64,000 nt of DNA, taken from contig NZ_JACHWB010000001.1 in the NCBI RefSeq assembly GCF_014191055.1, positions 525,875-589,874 on the forward strand, written 5' to 3'. Of the stretch, positions 18,179 through 27,198 are shown in pieces. The position numbers and the translations under genes are program-made. The stretch's first letter is position 1. Every line of letters begins with the position of its first letter. The notes beneath the pieces were generated by a model that saw only the letters and a list, made by a program, of their open reading frames with translations, had not been told where the DNA came from and did not search any database. Origin of the DNA: Microvirga lupini. GTDB lineage: Bacteria > Pseudomonadota > Alphaproteobacteria > Rhizobiales > Beijerinckiaceae.

Positions 18179-18835
18179 TTACGATTTGCCCTTTAGGGCT
18201 CCATGGACGAGGGCGAGGACGCCGGCGCGGAGAAGCTCGTACTTGTCGGGGAGACCAGGACCCTTGGGCAGTTGCCCTGCCGCATCGAGGGTGGCGATCC
18301 CGTGGGACAAAGCCCAAACCTCAATGGCGATGAAGCGGACATCGACGCTCTGGAAGCCTTCCGGGAAGGTATCGGCCAGTGCCTTGACCAGGAAATCGAA
18401 TGCGTTGCCCGAGGGCTTACCCCCGCTTTCCACAGCCTTGGCCCAGAACGGGCCACACGACGCCTCGCCCTCGGCAGGCTTGGCCGAGAACATGGCCGTA
18501 TAGAAGCCGGGCTCCTGCTCCGCGAAGGCAAGATAGGCCTCGCCCATGCGGGTGAAGCGTTCGAGCGCCGTGCCTTCACTCTGCAAAGCCCGGCCGAGGC
18601 GCTTCGCGAGCTCGTCATAGCCCCGGAAAGCCACCTCGGCCACCAGGGCGTCCCGGCCCCGGAAATGCCGGTAGAGCGCCGCCGGAGTGACGCCCACGAG
18701 CTTGGCCGCGTCGGCGAGGGTAAATCCGCCGATGCCTCGTTCGGCAATGAAGCGCTGCGCCGCCTCGATCAGCGCCTCCTTCAGATTGCCGTGGTGATAG
18801 CCCTGCCGGTCGAACGGGCCGCGCCAATGCCGCAT
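18179..18835 (-). CDS. TetR/AcrR family transcriptional regulator
   Basis: A 218-residue repressor. The N-terminal helix-turn-helix spans about residues 15-62 (LKEALIEAAQRFIAERGIGGFTLADAAKLVGVTPAALYRHFRGRDALVAEV, quoted in part: GFTLADAAKLVGVTPAALY), followed by an all-helical ligand domain with one FYTAMFS segment typical of TetR_C_33/WHG-type proteins. The ligand is unknown. It is upstream of the DUF2852 gene, 91 bases apart, with a 25-bp palindrome in the gap. Another hairpin lies just upstream of its own start. Confidence 0.9.
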   Translation of the reverse strand: MRHWRGPFDRQGYHHGNLKEALIEAAQRFIAERGIGGFTLADAAKLVGVTPAALYRHFRGRDALVAEVAFRGYDELAKRLGRALQSEGTALERFTRMGEAYLAFAEQEPGFYTAMFSAKPAEGEASCGPFWAKAVESGGKPSGNAFDFLVKALADTFPEGFQSVDVRFIAIEVWALSHGIATLDAAGQLPKGPGLPDKYELLRAGVLALVHGALKGKS

Positions 18836-18868
18836 GGTGGATTCCTAACTCTCTGCCGACCACCTTAG

Positions 18869-18890
18869 GCTTCCGCTGCGGCGGAAGCCA
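18869..18890. promoter_or_regulatory. 9-bp inverted repeat upstream of TetR gene
   Basis: GGCTTCCGC (18869-18877) and GCGGAAGCC (18882-18890) form a perfect inverted repeat with a 4-base centre, 34 bases upstream of the TetR start. It differs in sequence from the palindrome at 18101, so it is either an unrelated hairpin or a different regulator's site. Confidence 0.4.
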
Positions 18891-18961
18891 GAATGGAACA
18901 GCTCATAGGGTGAACAACATTGTGGGTGGAGAGGTTCAGAAATCTTTCTATTCCCTACCCC

Positions 18962-19058
18962 GTGTCATTCCCGGCGAGCCGGAGGCGAGGCAAGGGGATC
19001 CGCTTGCACGCATGGCGCTATGGATTCCCTTCCCCTCCGCTCCGGCCGGGGATGACAC
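18962..19058. repeat. Intergenic palindromic repeat, family A (divergent copy)
   Basis: The outer arms GTGTCATTCCCGGC and GCCGGGGATGACAC are near-perfect inverted repeats 97 bases apart end to end, with inner matching arms around GGGGATCC/GGATTCCC. The TCAT..ATGA borders resemble the three other family A copies (20301, 22408, 36273), but the interior differs. It fills the gap before hemW. Confidence 0.65.
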
Positions 19059-19124
19059 CAAGCCTAAGCCCCGCGCGACACCGGCACCCGTGACGTTCGC
19101 CCTCCGACCTGCCATATACGCCCC

Positions 19125-20285
19125 ATGATCGATCATCCGACGCGCGATGTGGGCTTTGGCGTCTATGTCCATTGGCCCTTCTGCGCCTCCAAATGCCCCT
19201 ATTGCGACTTCAACAGCCATGTCCGCCACCAGCCGGTGGATCAGGAGCGGTTTCTCGCGGCCTTCCGGCGGGAGATCGCCCACACGGCCGCGCGTATTCC
19301 GGGCAGGACTGTCACGAGCGTGTTCTTCGGCGGCGGAACGCCCTCGCTGATGAAGCCCCAGACCGTGGGCGCGATCCTCGACGCCATCGGCGGCGCCTGG
19401 GGCATCGATCCCAAGGCCGAGGTGACGCTCGAGGCCAATCCCACCAGCGTCGAGGCGGAGCGCTTCCGCGGCTACCGGAGTGCGGGCATCAACCGGGTCT
19501 CTCTCGGCGTCCAGGCGCTGAACGATTCCGATCTCAAGCGCCTCGGGCGCATGCATTCCGTCGAGGAGGCCCTGGGCGCGGTGAAGATCGCCGCCTCCAT
19601 CTTCGAGCGCTATTCCTTCGACCTGATCTATGCCCGTCCCGGCCAGACACCTCAGGCCTGGGGTGCCGAGCTGGAGCAGGCGATTAGCCATGCGGTCGAG
19701 CACCTGTCGCTCTACCAGCTCACCATCGAGCCCGGCACCTGGTTTCAGCGGCTCTACGATGCGGGTAAGATCACGGTGCCGGACGAGGAGACGGGTCGCG
19801 CGCTCTACGACATCACGCAGGAAACCTGCGAGAAGCACGGGCTGCCGGCCTACGAGATCTCGAACCATGCGCGGCCCGGCGCGGAATCGCAGCACAACCT
19901 GCTCTACTGGCGCTACGGCGAATATGCCGGCATCGGCCCCGGCGCCCATGGACGCCTGGTGACGGGCAATGCGCGGCTTGCCACCGCGACGGAGAAGCAT
20001 CCCGAGACGTGGCTGGAACAGGTCGAGCACGAGGGGCATGGCGTCATCGACGAGGAGGTGCTGACCTCCGAGGCCGAGGGCGACGAGTTCCTTCTCATGG
20101 GGCTTCGCCTGAAAGAGGGCGTCGACCCGCGCCGCTTCGAGGCCTTTACGGGCAGGACGCTCAATCAGCGACGCTTGCGGATCCTGGAGGAGGAAGGCCT
20201 GATCCAGGTGGATGGCTCGCGCCTTGCCGTGACGCCGAAGGGCTTTCCGGTGCTCAATGCGGTGATTGCGGAACTGGCGGCTTGA
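19125..20285 (+). CDS. hemW: Radical SAM heme chaperone HemW
   Basis: A 386-residue radical SAM protein of the HemW (formerly HemN-like) group, which handles heme delivery rather than coproporphyrinogen oxidation. The iron-sulfur cluster ligands are Cys20, Cys24 and Cys27 in HWPFCASKCPYCDFN. FFGGGTPSLM, EANPTS, INRVSLGVQALND and YQLTIEPGTWF are family motifs, and a small C-terminal winged-helix-like domain ends the protein. The rph-rdgB-hemW order seen in many alphaproteobacteria is here interrupted by the P-loop, DUF2852 and TetR genes. Confidence 0.93.
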   Translation: MIDHPTRDVGFGVYVHWPFCASKCPYCDFNSHVRHQPVDQERFLAAFRREIAHTAARIPGRTVTSVFFGGGTPSLMKPQTVGAILDAIGGAWGIDPKAEVTLEANPTSVEAERFRGYRSAGINRVSLGVQALNDSDLKRLGRMHSVEEALGAVKIAASIFERYSFDLIYARPGQTPQAWGAELEQAISHAVEHLSLYQLTIEPGTWFQRLYDAGKITVPDEETGRALYDITQETCEKHGLPAYEISNHARPGAESQHNLLYWRYGEYAGIGPGAHGRLVTGNARLATATEKHPETWLEQVEHEGHGVIDEEVLTSEAEGDEFLLMGLRLKEGVDPRRFEAFTGRTLNQRRLRILEEEGLIQVDGSRLAVTPKGFPVLNAVIAELAA

Positions 20286-20300
20286 GTTCCGATCTTACCT

Positions 20301-20381
20301 CGTCATGCCCGCACTTGTTGCGGGCATCCACGTTTTCACGCGCCTAAGACGTGGATGGCCGGGACAGGCCCGGCCATGACG
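20301..20381. repeat. Intergenic palindromic repeat, family A
   Basis: An 81-base cruciform-like element between convergent hemW and gshB. It starts CGTCATGCCCGC and ends GGCCATGACG; inside are two hairpins (GCCCGCA/TGCGGGC and GGCCGGG/CCCGGCC) and a central match ATCCACGT/ACGTGGAT. Same organisation as the copies at 22408 and 36273. Confidence 0.85.
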
Positions 20382-20399
20382 GTGGAGTGTATACGGGGC

Positions 20400-21344
20400 C
20401 TACCGCCTCACCTTGCTCTCGATCACATCCCACACCGTCACCGCGAGATCCGGCCCGCCGAGGCGCTTGATGGCGCGGATGCCGGTGGGGGCCGTCACGT
20501 TGATCTCGGTGAGGTTGCCGTCGATCACGTCGATGCCGACAAGGATCAGGCCCATGCGCTTGAGGTCCGGGCCGATGGTCTCGCAGATCTCGCGCTCACG
20601 GGGCGTGAGGTCGGTGGGCTTTGCCGCCCCGCCGCGCACCATGTTGGAGCGGATGTCGTTGGCCGCCGGCACCCGGTTGATGGCGCCTGCCGCCTCGCCG
20701 TCGATGAGGATGATGCGCTTGTCGCCTTCCGTGATCTTGGGCAGGAAGCGCTGGATCACCCAGGGCTCGCGGAACAGGTTCGCGAAGAGGTCGTAGAGCG
20801 AACCGAAATTCGGGTCCTCCCGGCCGACCTTGAACACGCTGGCGCCGCCATGGCCGTAGAGCGGCTTCATCACCACGTCGCCGTGCTCGCGCCGGAACTC
20901 CTCGATCTCCTGCTTGTCGCGGGAGATCAGCGTCGGGGGCATCAGGTGCGGGAAATGGGTGACGAAGATCTTTTCCGGTGCGTTGCGCACATGGGTCGGA
21001 TCGTTGACCACGAGAGTCCTGGGGTGGATGCGCTCCAGGAAATGGGTGGCGGTGATATAGGCCAGGTCGAAGGGCGGATCCTGGCGCATGAGCACCGCAT
21101 CGACACTCGACAGATCGACCCGCTCGGGCGTTCCGAGGGTGAAGTGGTCGCCTTCCACGTCCCGCGCCTCGATCGTCTCGGCCATGGCAATGACCTTGCC
21201 GTCGCGCAGCGACAGGCGGTCAGGCGTGTAATGCAGGACCCGGTGACCCCGCCGCTGGGCCTCGAGCAGCAGCGCAAAGCCGGTATCGCCCGCGATCTTG
21301 ATGCTGCGGATATGGTCCATCTGGAACGCGACGGTGAGGGTCAT
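20400..21344 (-). CDS. gshB: Glutathione synthetase
   Basis: A 314-residue ATP-grasp ligase that adds glycine to gamma-glutamylcysteine. Typical proteobacterial GshB motifs are present: [17 protein letters not shown] at the N-terminus, [30 protein letters not shown], and RAAN-type [19 protein letters not shown] followed by [15 protein letters not shown]. Length matches the family (about 315). It supplies the glutathione used by the persulfide dioxygenase-like enzyme and ArsC in this window. Confidence 0.97.
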   Translation of the reverse strand: MTLTVAFQMDHIRSIKIAGDTGFALLLEAQRRGHRVLHYTPDRLSLRDGKVIAMAETIEARDVEGDHFTLGTPERVDLSSVDAVLMRQDPPFDLAYITATHFLERIHPRTLVVNDPTHVRNAPEKIFVTHFPHLMPPTLISRDKQEIEEFRREHGDVVMKPLYGHGGASVFKVGREDPNFGSLYDLFANLFREPWVIQRFLPKITEGDKRIILIDGEAAGAINRVPAANDIRSNMVRGGAAKPTDLTPREREICETIGPDLKRMGLILVGIDVIDGNLTEINVTAPTGIRAIKRLGGPDLAVTVWDVIESKVRR

Positions 21345-21506
21345 CGGTCAGGCCTCCTGGGAAGCAGGGTTATTGGGCCTAAAATGTGGGTTGGCAACTG
21401 TTCATCCTGCATGGCTTGAACGAAAGCCGGGGATGCGGGTTATCCAACGGCCCCGCTTGGCGGCTGCCCCTTGCAGATCCCCTCAAGCTTTTCCATGTGA
21501 GAGTGC

Positions 21507-22391
21507 ATGCCCCGCCGCGCCCTTTTGATCGTCAATGCCAAGAGCCGCAGCGGCGCCGCCCAGCGTGACATCGCCGTCGAGCGCCTGAAAGATCATGGGA
21601 TCGAGCCGGTTCATGTGGATTGCGGCCGCCGGGAGGACCTGTCGCCCCTCATCGTCCAGCATGCGAAAGATGTGGATTGCGCCGTGGTCGGCGGAGGAGA
21701 CGGCACCCTCAACGCGGCGGCCTTCGGGGTCATCGAGGCCGGGTTGCCGCTGGGGATCCTGCCGCTCGGCACGGCCAACGATCTCGCCCGCACTCTTGAG
21801 ATCCCCTTCGATCTCGATGGGGCTGCCCAGGTGATTGCCGACGGCCACATCCGCAAGATCGATCTCGGCATCGTCAATGGCGAGCCCTTCTTCAACGTGG
21901 CAAGCCTTGGGCTCTCGGCGGAGCTGGCCCAGAAGCTGACGCGGGACATCAAACGCCGCTGGGGGCGTCTCGGCTATGCCATGGTGGCCTTGAACGTTCT
22001 CCTGCACGCAAAGCCCTTCCGGGCGACGATCTACAGCGAAAACGAGGCGGCCCGCGTGCGCACGCTCCAGATCGCCGTCGGCAACGGCCGCTTCTATGGC
22101 GGCGGCAATGCGGTCGAGCAGGATGCCGCCATCGACGATCATCATCTCGATCTCTACAGCCTTGAGCTGGAGCGGGCCTGGAAGCTCGCCCTTATGGCGC
22201 GTTCGTTCCGCCATGGCCGGCATGGCGCCTGGAACGAGGTGCGGGCGGTGAGGGCCAAGGAATTCGACATCCGCACCCGCAAGCCCAGGCCCATCAATGC
22301 CGATGGCGAGATCGTCACGCAGACGCCAGCCCATTTCTCGATTCGGCCAGCGGCCGTGACGGTGTTCGCGCCGAAGATGGCTGAAGGGTGA
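21507..22391 (+). CDS. Diacylglycerol/lipid kinase family protein (YegS-like)
   Basis: A 294-residue lipid kinase of the DagK/YegS/BmrU family. The nucleotide-binding motif GGGDGTLNA starts at residue 62, followed by LGILPLGTANDLARTL, and the C-terminal beta domain has ITADGE-type PINADGEIV. Members phosphorylate diacylglycerol, phosphatidylglycerol or related lipids; the exact lipid is unknown. It diverges from gshB and converges with yraN across two adjoining repeats. Confidence 0.9.
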   Translation: MPRRALLIVNAKSRSGAAQRDIAVERLKDHGIEPVHVDCGRREDLSPLIVQHAKDVDCAVVGGGDGTLNAAAFGVIEAGLPLGILPLGTANDLARTLEIPFDLDGAAQVIADGHIRKIDLGIVNGEPFFNVASLGLSAELAQKLTRDIKRRWGRLGYAMVALNVLLHAKPFRATIYSENEAARVRTLQIAVGNGRFYGGGNAVEQDAAIDDHHLDLYSLELERAWKLALMARSFRHGRHGAWNEVRAVRAKEFDIRTRKPRPINADGEIVTQTPAHFSIRPAAVTVFAPKMAEG

Positions 22392-22407
22392 GGTTCAATC
22401 CGTGCTG

Positions 22408-22488
22408 CGTCATGCCCGGGCTTGTCCAGGGCATCCTCGTCTTATGTCGTTGAAGACGTGGACGGCCGCAACAGGTGCGGCCATGACG
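22408..22488. repeat. Intergenic palindromic repeat, family A
   Basis: An 81-base element with the same borders (CGTCATGCCCGG..GGCCATGACG) and two-hairpin plan as the copy at 20301, including the central CGTCTTATG/AAGACGTGGA match. It is separated by only two bases from a family C repeat, making a compound 178-base block. Confidence 0.85.
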
Positions 22489-22490
22489 GC

Positions 22491-22585
22491 TAGAGCATTT
22501 TTCGGCGAAGTGGATCCGGTTCGCCGTCAAACAATGCGACAAATCCAGAAGGAGAGATGATTCCACGCAAGTGGAAGCAGCTCTA
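22491..22585. repeat. 95-bp intergenic repeat, family C, copy 1
   Basis: A 95-base element beginning TAGAGCATTTTTCGGCGAAG and ending GTGGAAGCAGCTCTA; it matches 34557-34651 at 93 of 95 bases by eye. Its ends are inverted (TAGAGC/GCTCTA). It contains a left hairpin (CGGCGAA/TTCGCCG) and a right hairpin (TTCCAC-GCAA-GTGGAA). Its right end provides the TAG stop of yraN on the minus strand. Confidence 0.88.
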
Positions 22586-22960
22586 GGATATCTCCAAATC
22601 GAACGCGTTCACGATATGCTGCGGCCACTTCTTGGGCGCGATGAAGACCGCATCCGCGCGCCATGCCTTGCCCGCCGCCCAATTGTTGCGCACGAGCCAG
22701 GCCCGCACCGCGCGGGAGAAGCGCTGGCGCTTCCTTGCCGTAATCGCCGAGAGCGCATCGTCCATAAGGCCCCGTGCTTTCACCTCGACAAACGCGATGG
22801 TGTCGCCGCGCATCACGATCAGGTCGATCTCCCCGCCGGAGGCCGCATACCGACGGGCGAGTGGGCGATAGCCCTTCGTCACGAGAAACAGCAGTGCGAT
22901 CCATTCCGCTCGGTGGCCGCGCAGATATGTCGCCTCGCGATGATCGAGCGCGCTCTTCAT
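22583..22960 (-). CDS. YraN family (UPF0102) nuclease-like protein
   Basis: A 125-residue protein of the UPF0102 family with a predicted restriction-endonuclease-like fold. The putative catalytic residues are Asp46 in GGEIDLIV and Glu59/Lys61 in FVEVKAR. Its cellular role is not established. The ATGA overlap with rsmI shows translational coupling. The last codon and stop merge into a 95-bp repeat, whose CTA (minus-strand TAG) is the stop, so the C-terminus of this copy may have been set by the repeat. Confidence 0.9.
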   Translation of the reverse strand: MKSALDHREATYLRGHRAEWIALLFLVTKGYRPLARRYAASGGEIDLIVMRGDTIAFVEVKARGLMDDALSAITARKRQRFSRAVRAWLVRNNWAAGKAWRADAVFIAPKKWPQHIVNAFDLEIS

Positions 22961-23895
22961 TCGTCCTTCTTCGCCAGCGTGAGCGCGCGGGCATAGACCT
23001 CGCGCTTCGGCAAATCGAGTTCCGACGCAACGATGGCCGCCGCGTCCTTGATCGAGTGGTTCTTCAGCGCCGCCTCCAGCCTACCGTCGAGAGCCGCATC
23101 GGCTTCCGCCGCATGCATTGCCTTTGTGGCTTCGCCGATCAGCACCACGATCTCGCCCTTGGGCGGACCCTCCTCGGCGAATTGGCGGGCGAGTTCCGGC
23201 AGGGTGCCGCGCCGGATCGTCTCGAACATCTTCGTCAACTCGCGCGCCACCACGGCCTGCCGCTCCCCCAGCACCTCGGCGGCGTCCGCGAGCATTTCGG
23301 GCAGGCGATGCGGCCCCTCGAACAGCATGAGTGTGCCGGGTATGGTGCCGATCTCCGCGAGCCTCGTGCGGCGCGCGCCGCTCTTCGACGGTAGAAACCC
23401 TTCGAAGAAGAAGCGGTCCGTGGGCAGGCCCGAGGCCACGAGTGCGGTGAGAACGGCGGACGGGCCGGGAATCGGCGTGACCGGCAGGCCTTCCTCAATG
23501 GCTGCCTGCACGAGCTTGTATCCCGGATCCGACACCAGTGGCGTGCCGGCATCGGACACCAGGGCGAGGGCCTGTCCCTCGCGGATGCGGTGGACCATGC
23601 GTTCGCGCACGGCGTCGTTGGAGTGCTCGTGATAGGCCACCAGCGGCGTGGTGATGCCGTAATGGGCGAGCAGGGTCTTCGTCACCCGCGTGTCCTCTGC
23701 CAGAACCGCATCTGCGGCGGCGAGCACACTCAGTGCCCGAAAGGATACGTCCTGCAGGTTGCCGATGGGGGTCGCGACCACATAGAGGCCGGGCGAGAGG
23801 GGCTTGGCCTCGGCGGCAAGGCCGAAGGCGGTGAAGGTGGCGGGCCGCTCGCTGGGCTCGCGCCGCTTGGTCCGGTTGTCGATTCTCTGATTCAT
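22957..23895 (-). CDS. rsmI: 16S rRNA (cytidine1402-2'-O)-methyltransferase RsmI
   Basis: A 312-residue SAM-dependent methyltransferase acting on C1402 of 16S rRNA. Motifs: [48 protein letters not shown] and [21 protein letters not shown] use the ATG at 23895 ([17 protein letters not shown]); an upstream ATG at 23970 is in-frame but the added part looks non-conserved. It is divergent from an LpoA-like gene and coupled to yraN, the standard alphaproteobacterial arrangement. Confidence 0.95.
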   Translation of the reverse strand: MNQRIDNRTKRREPSERPATFTAFGLAAEAKPLSPGLYVVATPIGNLQDVSFRALSVLAAADAVLAEDTRVTKTLLAHYGITTPLVAYHEHSNDAVRERMVHRIREGQALALVSDAGTPLVSDPGYKLVQAAIEEGLPVTPIPGPSAVLTALVASGLPTDRFFFEGFLPSKSGARRTRLAEIGTIPGTLMLFEGPHRLPEMLADAAEVLGERQAVVARELTKMFETIRRGTLPELARQFAEEGPPKGEIVVLIGEATKAMHAAEADAALDGRLEAALKNHSIKDAAAIVASELDLPKREVYARALTLAKKDE

Positions 23896-24031
23896 TGCTG
23901 TCACTCTCGCATGAAGGGGTGGCTTCGCGAAAGCCGGGTCGGCAGGCCTTAAATCCTCGGTTGGAAACAATGTTTACTTTTTGCCGTCACACTGCCCTCA
24001 GTGGCGAAAGCTGTTTCCAAAGGGGGTGGAG

Positions 24032-25312
24032 ATGGCGCGTGTATCGTATGGTTCGGCTCGGCGCTTCTCGAGGCGCCCGGCCTGGGCGTTTGTCGTGGCC
24101 GGCTCATTGGCCTTGTCGGGTTGCGTCGGGTCCGAGACTCTTTTGCCGCCGCGCAAGGTAAGCCAGGCTCAGCCCGCTGCCGTCGAGCCGGCCTATGCCG
24201 CCGGGGTGACGCCACCCGCTTCTTCCATGCAGGCGCCAGGGCCGCTCGCGGGGTCCACCACGATCGGCACTGGTCCTGTGAAGGTCGCCCTGATCCTGCC
24301 CATGAGCGCTGCCGGGCAGGGGGGCGTGGTGGCGCAGAGCATGCGCAACGCCGCCGAGATGGCGGTGAGCGAATTCCAGGGCCAGGATATCACCCTTCTC
24401 GTGAAGGACGACCGCGGCACTCCCGAGGGGGCCCAAGCGGCCGCCCAGCAGGCGCTTGCGGAAGGGGCCGAATTGATCGTCGGCCCGGTCTTCTCCGGCT
24501 CCGTCCAGGCAGCCGCCCAGGTGGCCCGTGAGCGGGGGAAATCCGTCATCGGCTTCTCGTCCGATGCCAGCGTCGCCACCCGCGGGGTCTATCTCCTGAG
24601 CTTCCTCGTGCAGGAGGAGGTCGACCGCATCGTGGCCTTCGCGGCAGCGCAGGGCCGACGCTCCATTGCGGCCCTGATCCCGGAAACGCAATATGGCCGC
24701 GTGGCCGAGGCGCGGCTGCAGCAGGCAACCGCCCGGCACGGCCTGCGCATCGCCGCCCTCGAATATTATCCGCCAGGGCAGCCGCAGGTGGGCGTACAGC
24801 GCCTGTCCCGCGTGATCGGTGGTGGCGCTCCGCAGGCCGACGCCCTGTTCATTCCCGACAATGGCGATGGCATGCCCGCCGTCGCCCAGGCGCTGCAGGC
24901 AGCCGGCTTCGATTCCGCGCGGGTGAAACCGCTCGGCACCGGATTGTGGAACGAGCCCCGCATCTTCGGATTGCCGGCCCTGCAGGGCGGCTGGTTCGCA
25001 GCGCCCGACAATCGCGGCTTCGAGGCCTTTGCCGAACGCTACCGCGCGCGCTTCAGCGCCGACCCGATCCGCCTCGCGACGCTGTCCTACGACGCCGTGA
25101 CCTTGGCGGCGGCGCTCTCGCGCATGCAGGGTGTGCAGGGTTTCACCGACGCGATGCTCACCAACCCGGCGGGCTTTGCCGGGGCCGACGGCGTGTTCCG
25201 CTTCAATCCGGACGGCACCAACAGACGCGCCTTGACGGTGCAGGAGATCCGCAACGGTGCCGCTGTCGCGATCAGCGCGGCGCCCAGAACACTCGTGGCC
25301 TCGGGAACCTAA
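24032..25312 (+). CDS. LpoA-like penicillin-binding protein activator lipoprotein
   Basis: A 426-residue outer-membrane lipoprotein with a type I periplasmic-binding-protein fold, related to LpoA, which activates PBP1A. The signal peptide ends in the lipobox LALSGC with Cys31 as lipid site. The body resembles branched-chain amino acid binding proteins (VALILPMSAAGQGG, ELIVGPVFSGSVQAAAQ, VIGFSSDAS). It lacks the N-terminal TPR domain of E. coli LpoA. GGTGGAG precedes ATG 24032. The divergent neighbours rsmI-yraN match the genomic context of LpoA. Confidence 0.85.
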   Translation: MARVSYGSARRFSRRPAWAFVVAGSLALSGCVGSETLLPPRKVSQAQPAAVEPAYAAGVTPPASSMQAPGPLAGSTTIGTGPVKVALILPMSAAGQGGVVAQSMRNAAEMAVSEFQGQDITLLVKDDRGTPEGAQAAAQQALAEGAELIVGPVFSGSVQAAAQVARERGKSVIGFSSDASVATRGVYLLSFLVQEEVDRIVAFAAAQGRRSIAALIPETQYGRVAEARLQQATARHGLRIAALEYYPPGQPQVGVQRLSRVIGGGAPQADALFIPDNGDGMPAVAQALQAAGFDSARVKPLGTGLWNEPRIFGLPALQGGWFAAPDNRGFEAFAERYRARFSADPIRLATLSYDAVTLAAALSRMQGVQGFTDAMLTNPAGFAGADGVFRFNPDGTNRRALTVQEIRNGAAVAISAAPRTLVASGT

Positions 25313-25384
25313 CGCTCCGTCGAGGTGTCATTCCCGTAGGAACTGGCCCGCTGCGCTGCTGGGCCAGAGAGGATTCCTCGCGAT

Positions 25385-26671
25385 ATGGCTCACTGGAAGC
25401 TGCTTCTCAGACGCTTGTTTCGCCAGATCTGGTTCAGGATCGCGCTCTTCTGCTTGGGCGGCTTTGCGGCGGCCTTCACGGCTCTGCTGCTGCAGCCCTA
25501 CATCCCCGAGGACGTGGCTCTGAGCGTCGGGGCCGATTCCGTTGGCAACATTCTTGGCATCCTGGCCGCTAGCATGCTGACGGTGACGACCTTTTCCCTG
25601 ACCACGATGGTCTCTGCCTTCGCGTCCGCCAGCACGAACCTGACGCCGCGGGCCACGCAGCTCCTCATGGAGGACACGACAGCCCAGAATGCCCTCGCCA
25701 CCTTCCTGGGCGCCTTTCTCTACAGCATCGTCGGAATCATCGCCCTCTCGACAGAAACATACGGATCAACCGGACGCTTGGTCCTGCTCGCCGTCACCAT
25801 CCTGGTGATCATCTTCATCGTGGTAACGCTGCTGCGCTGGATCAGCCGCCTGACCAAGCTCGGCACCGTGAGGGAGACTATCGAGCAGCTCGAATCGGCC
25901 ACGTCCTCGTCGCTCAGACGATGGTGCAGGCATCCTCATCTTCGGGCCGCGCCCCGTCTGGACTGGGTCCGCATGATCCGCGCCGTCTATCCGAGCGAGA
26001 TCGGCTATGTCCAGAACATCGATGTGGAGAAGCTGGCCTCCATCGTCGAGAGCAGGGATGCGCTGATCGACGTGGATGTTCTGCCCGGCGCTTTCGTCGA
26101 CCCGACGCGTCCCATCGCCTATGTGGATGAGGAGATGTCGGATGAGGACATCGGCAAGGTGCGCCATGCCTTTCTCCTCGGCGACCGGCGTACTTACGAG
26201 CAGGACCCGCGCTTCGGCCTCATCGCCCTGGGCGAAGTGGCCTCGCGGGCGCTGTCGCCGGCGATCAATGACCCAGGAACCGCTATCGACGTAATTAACG
26301 CCGGCATTCGCATCCTGGCCCTCTATCGCGGTCGGAGTGACGAGGAAGAGGATGTCGCCTTTCCCAAGGTCCGGATGCCGGCTCTCTCGCCAGCGGACAT
26401 GATGCAGGATTTTTTCGTGCCCATCGCGCGGGACGGGGCCGGTCTGGTCGAGGTCGGAATCAAGCTTCAGAAGGCCCTGCAATCCCTGTCGAGGCTGTCG
26501 CCTGACGTTTTCGGCAGGCTTGCCGAAGAGTATTCCAATGATGCTGTGAGGCGTGCCGCGAAAGCTCTCGACGAGGCCGATTTCGAGCGCCTCCGCTGTC
26601 ACACTCTGACCCATCCGCCGGAGAAGATCGGCCAGAAGAGCGTGGCGTATCCAGGCTCGCAGGCCCGATAG
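25385..26671 (+). CDS. DUF2254 membrane protein
   Basis: A 428-residue predicted inner-membrane protein of the DUF2254 family, function unknown. Four hydrophobic segments lie in the first 160 residues (IALFCLGGFAAAFTALLL, NILGILAASMLTVTTFSL, ALATFLGAFLYSIVGIIAL, LVLLAVTILVIIFIVV), followed by a large cytoplasmic domain. Family-typical stretches include TPRATQLLMEDTTAQNALATF, and ALSPAINDPGTAIDVI in the soluble part. No partner gene is evident. Confidence 0.9.
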   Translation: MAHWKLLLRRLFRQIWFRIALFCLGGFAAAFTALLLQPYIPEDVALSVGADSVGNILGILAASMLTVTTFSLTTMVSAFASASTNLTPRATQLLMEDTTAQNALATFLGAFLYSIVGIIALSTETYGSTGRLVLLAVTILVIIFIVVTLLRWISRLTKLGTVRETIEQLESATSSSLRRWCRHPHLRAAPRLDWVRMIRAVYPSEIGYVQNIDVEKLASIVESRDALIDVDVLPGAFVDPTRPIAYVDEEMSDEDIGKVRHAFLLGDRRTYEQDPRFGLIALGEVASRALSPAINDPGTAIDVINAGIRILALYRGRSDEEEDVAFPKVRMPALSPADMMQDFFVPIARDGAGLVEVGIKLQKALQSLSRLSPDVFGRLAEEYSNDAVRRAAKALDEADFERLRCHTLTHPPEKIGQKSVAYPGSQAR

Positions 26672-26672
26672 A

Positions 26673-27182
26673 TTAGCGGCGCGTCAGCGTCGCGCTCAAC
26701 TCCGGCTTGTTGTTGAGGGTCTGGAACACCACGCAGTAGCGCTCCGTGAGCTTGAGCAGCTGGTCGATCTTCTCCTGCGGGGCATCCGTGTCGACCTCGA
26801 AGGAGAGGCGGATGTTCTTGAAGCCCACAGGTGCGCCCTTGTCGACGCCGAGCGTGCCGCGGAAATCGAGATCGCCTTCCGCCTTCACGGCGCCGTGGCG
26901 CAGGTCGATTTCGAGCGCGGTCGCAACCGCCTTCAGCGTCACGCCAGCGCAGGCGACAAGCGCCTCGAGCAACATGTCGCCGGAGCACAGCTCCGCGCCG
27001 GAGCCGCCGGTGGCCGGATGCAGGCCAGCAACGGCGAGCGCGCGGCCGGTCTCGACCTTGCAGGCGATGTGCTGGTCGTCGAGGGTGCCGTGTGCCTTCA
27101 GGGTGATGACGGCTGCATTCGGATCGCTGCGATACTGATCCTTCAACGGCGCCTGAAGGGCGCGGAGGGCTGTTGCGTCCAT
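26673..27182 (-). CDS. OsmC family peroxide reductase-like protein
   Basis: A 169-residue OsmC/Ohr-superfamily protein. Two cysteines sit in the family pattern ELCSGDMLLEALVACAG (Cys66 and Cys78), the redox pair used for organic hydroperoxide reduction in this superfamily. The length and the extended N-terminus place it in the YhfA/OsmC-like group rather than in Ohr itself. It is convergent with the DUF2254 gene (stops one base apart) and 16 bases downstream of the ssuB-type gene in the same direction. Confidence 0.9.
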   Translation of the reverse strand: MDATALRALQAPLKDQYRSDPNAAVITLKAHGTLDDQHIACKVETGRALAVAGLHPATGGSGAELCSGDMLLEALVACAGVTLKAVATALEIDLRHGAVKAEGDLDFRGTLGVDKGAPVGFKNIRLSFEVDTDAPQEKIDQLLKLTERYCVVFQTLNNKPELSATLTRR

Positions 27183-27198
27183 GGTCTGTCCTTGATTG

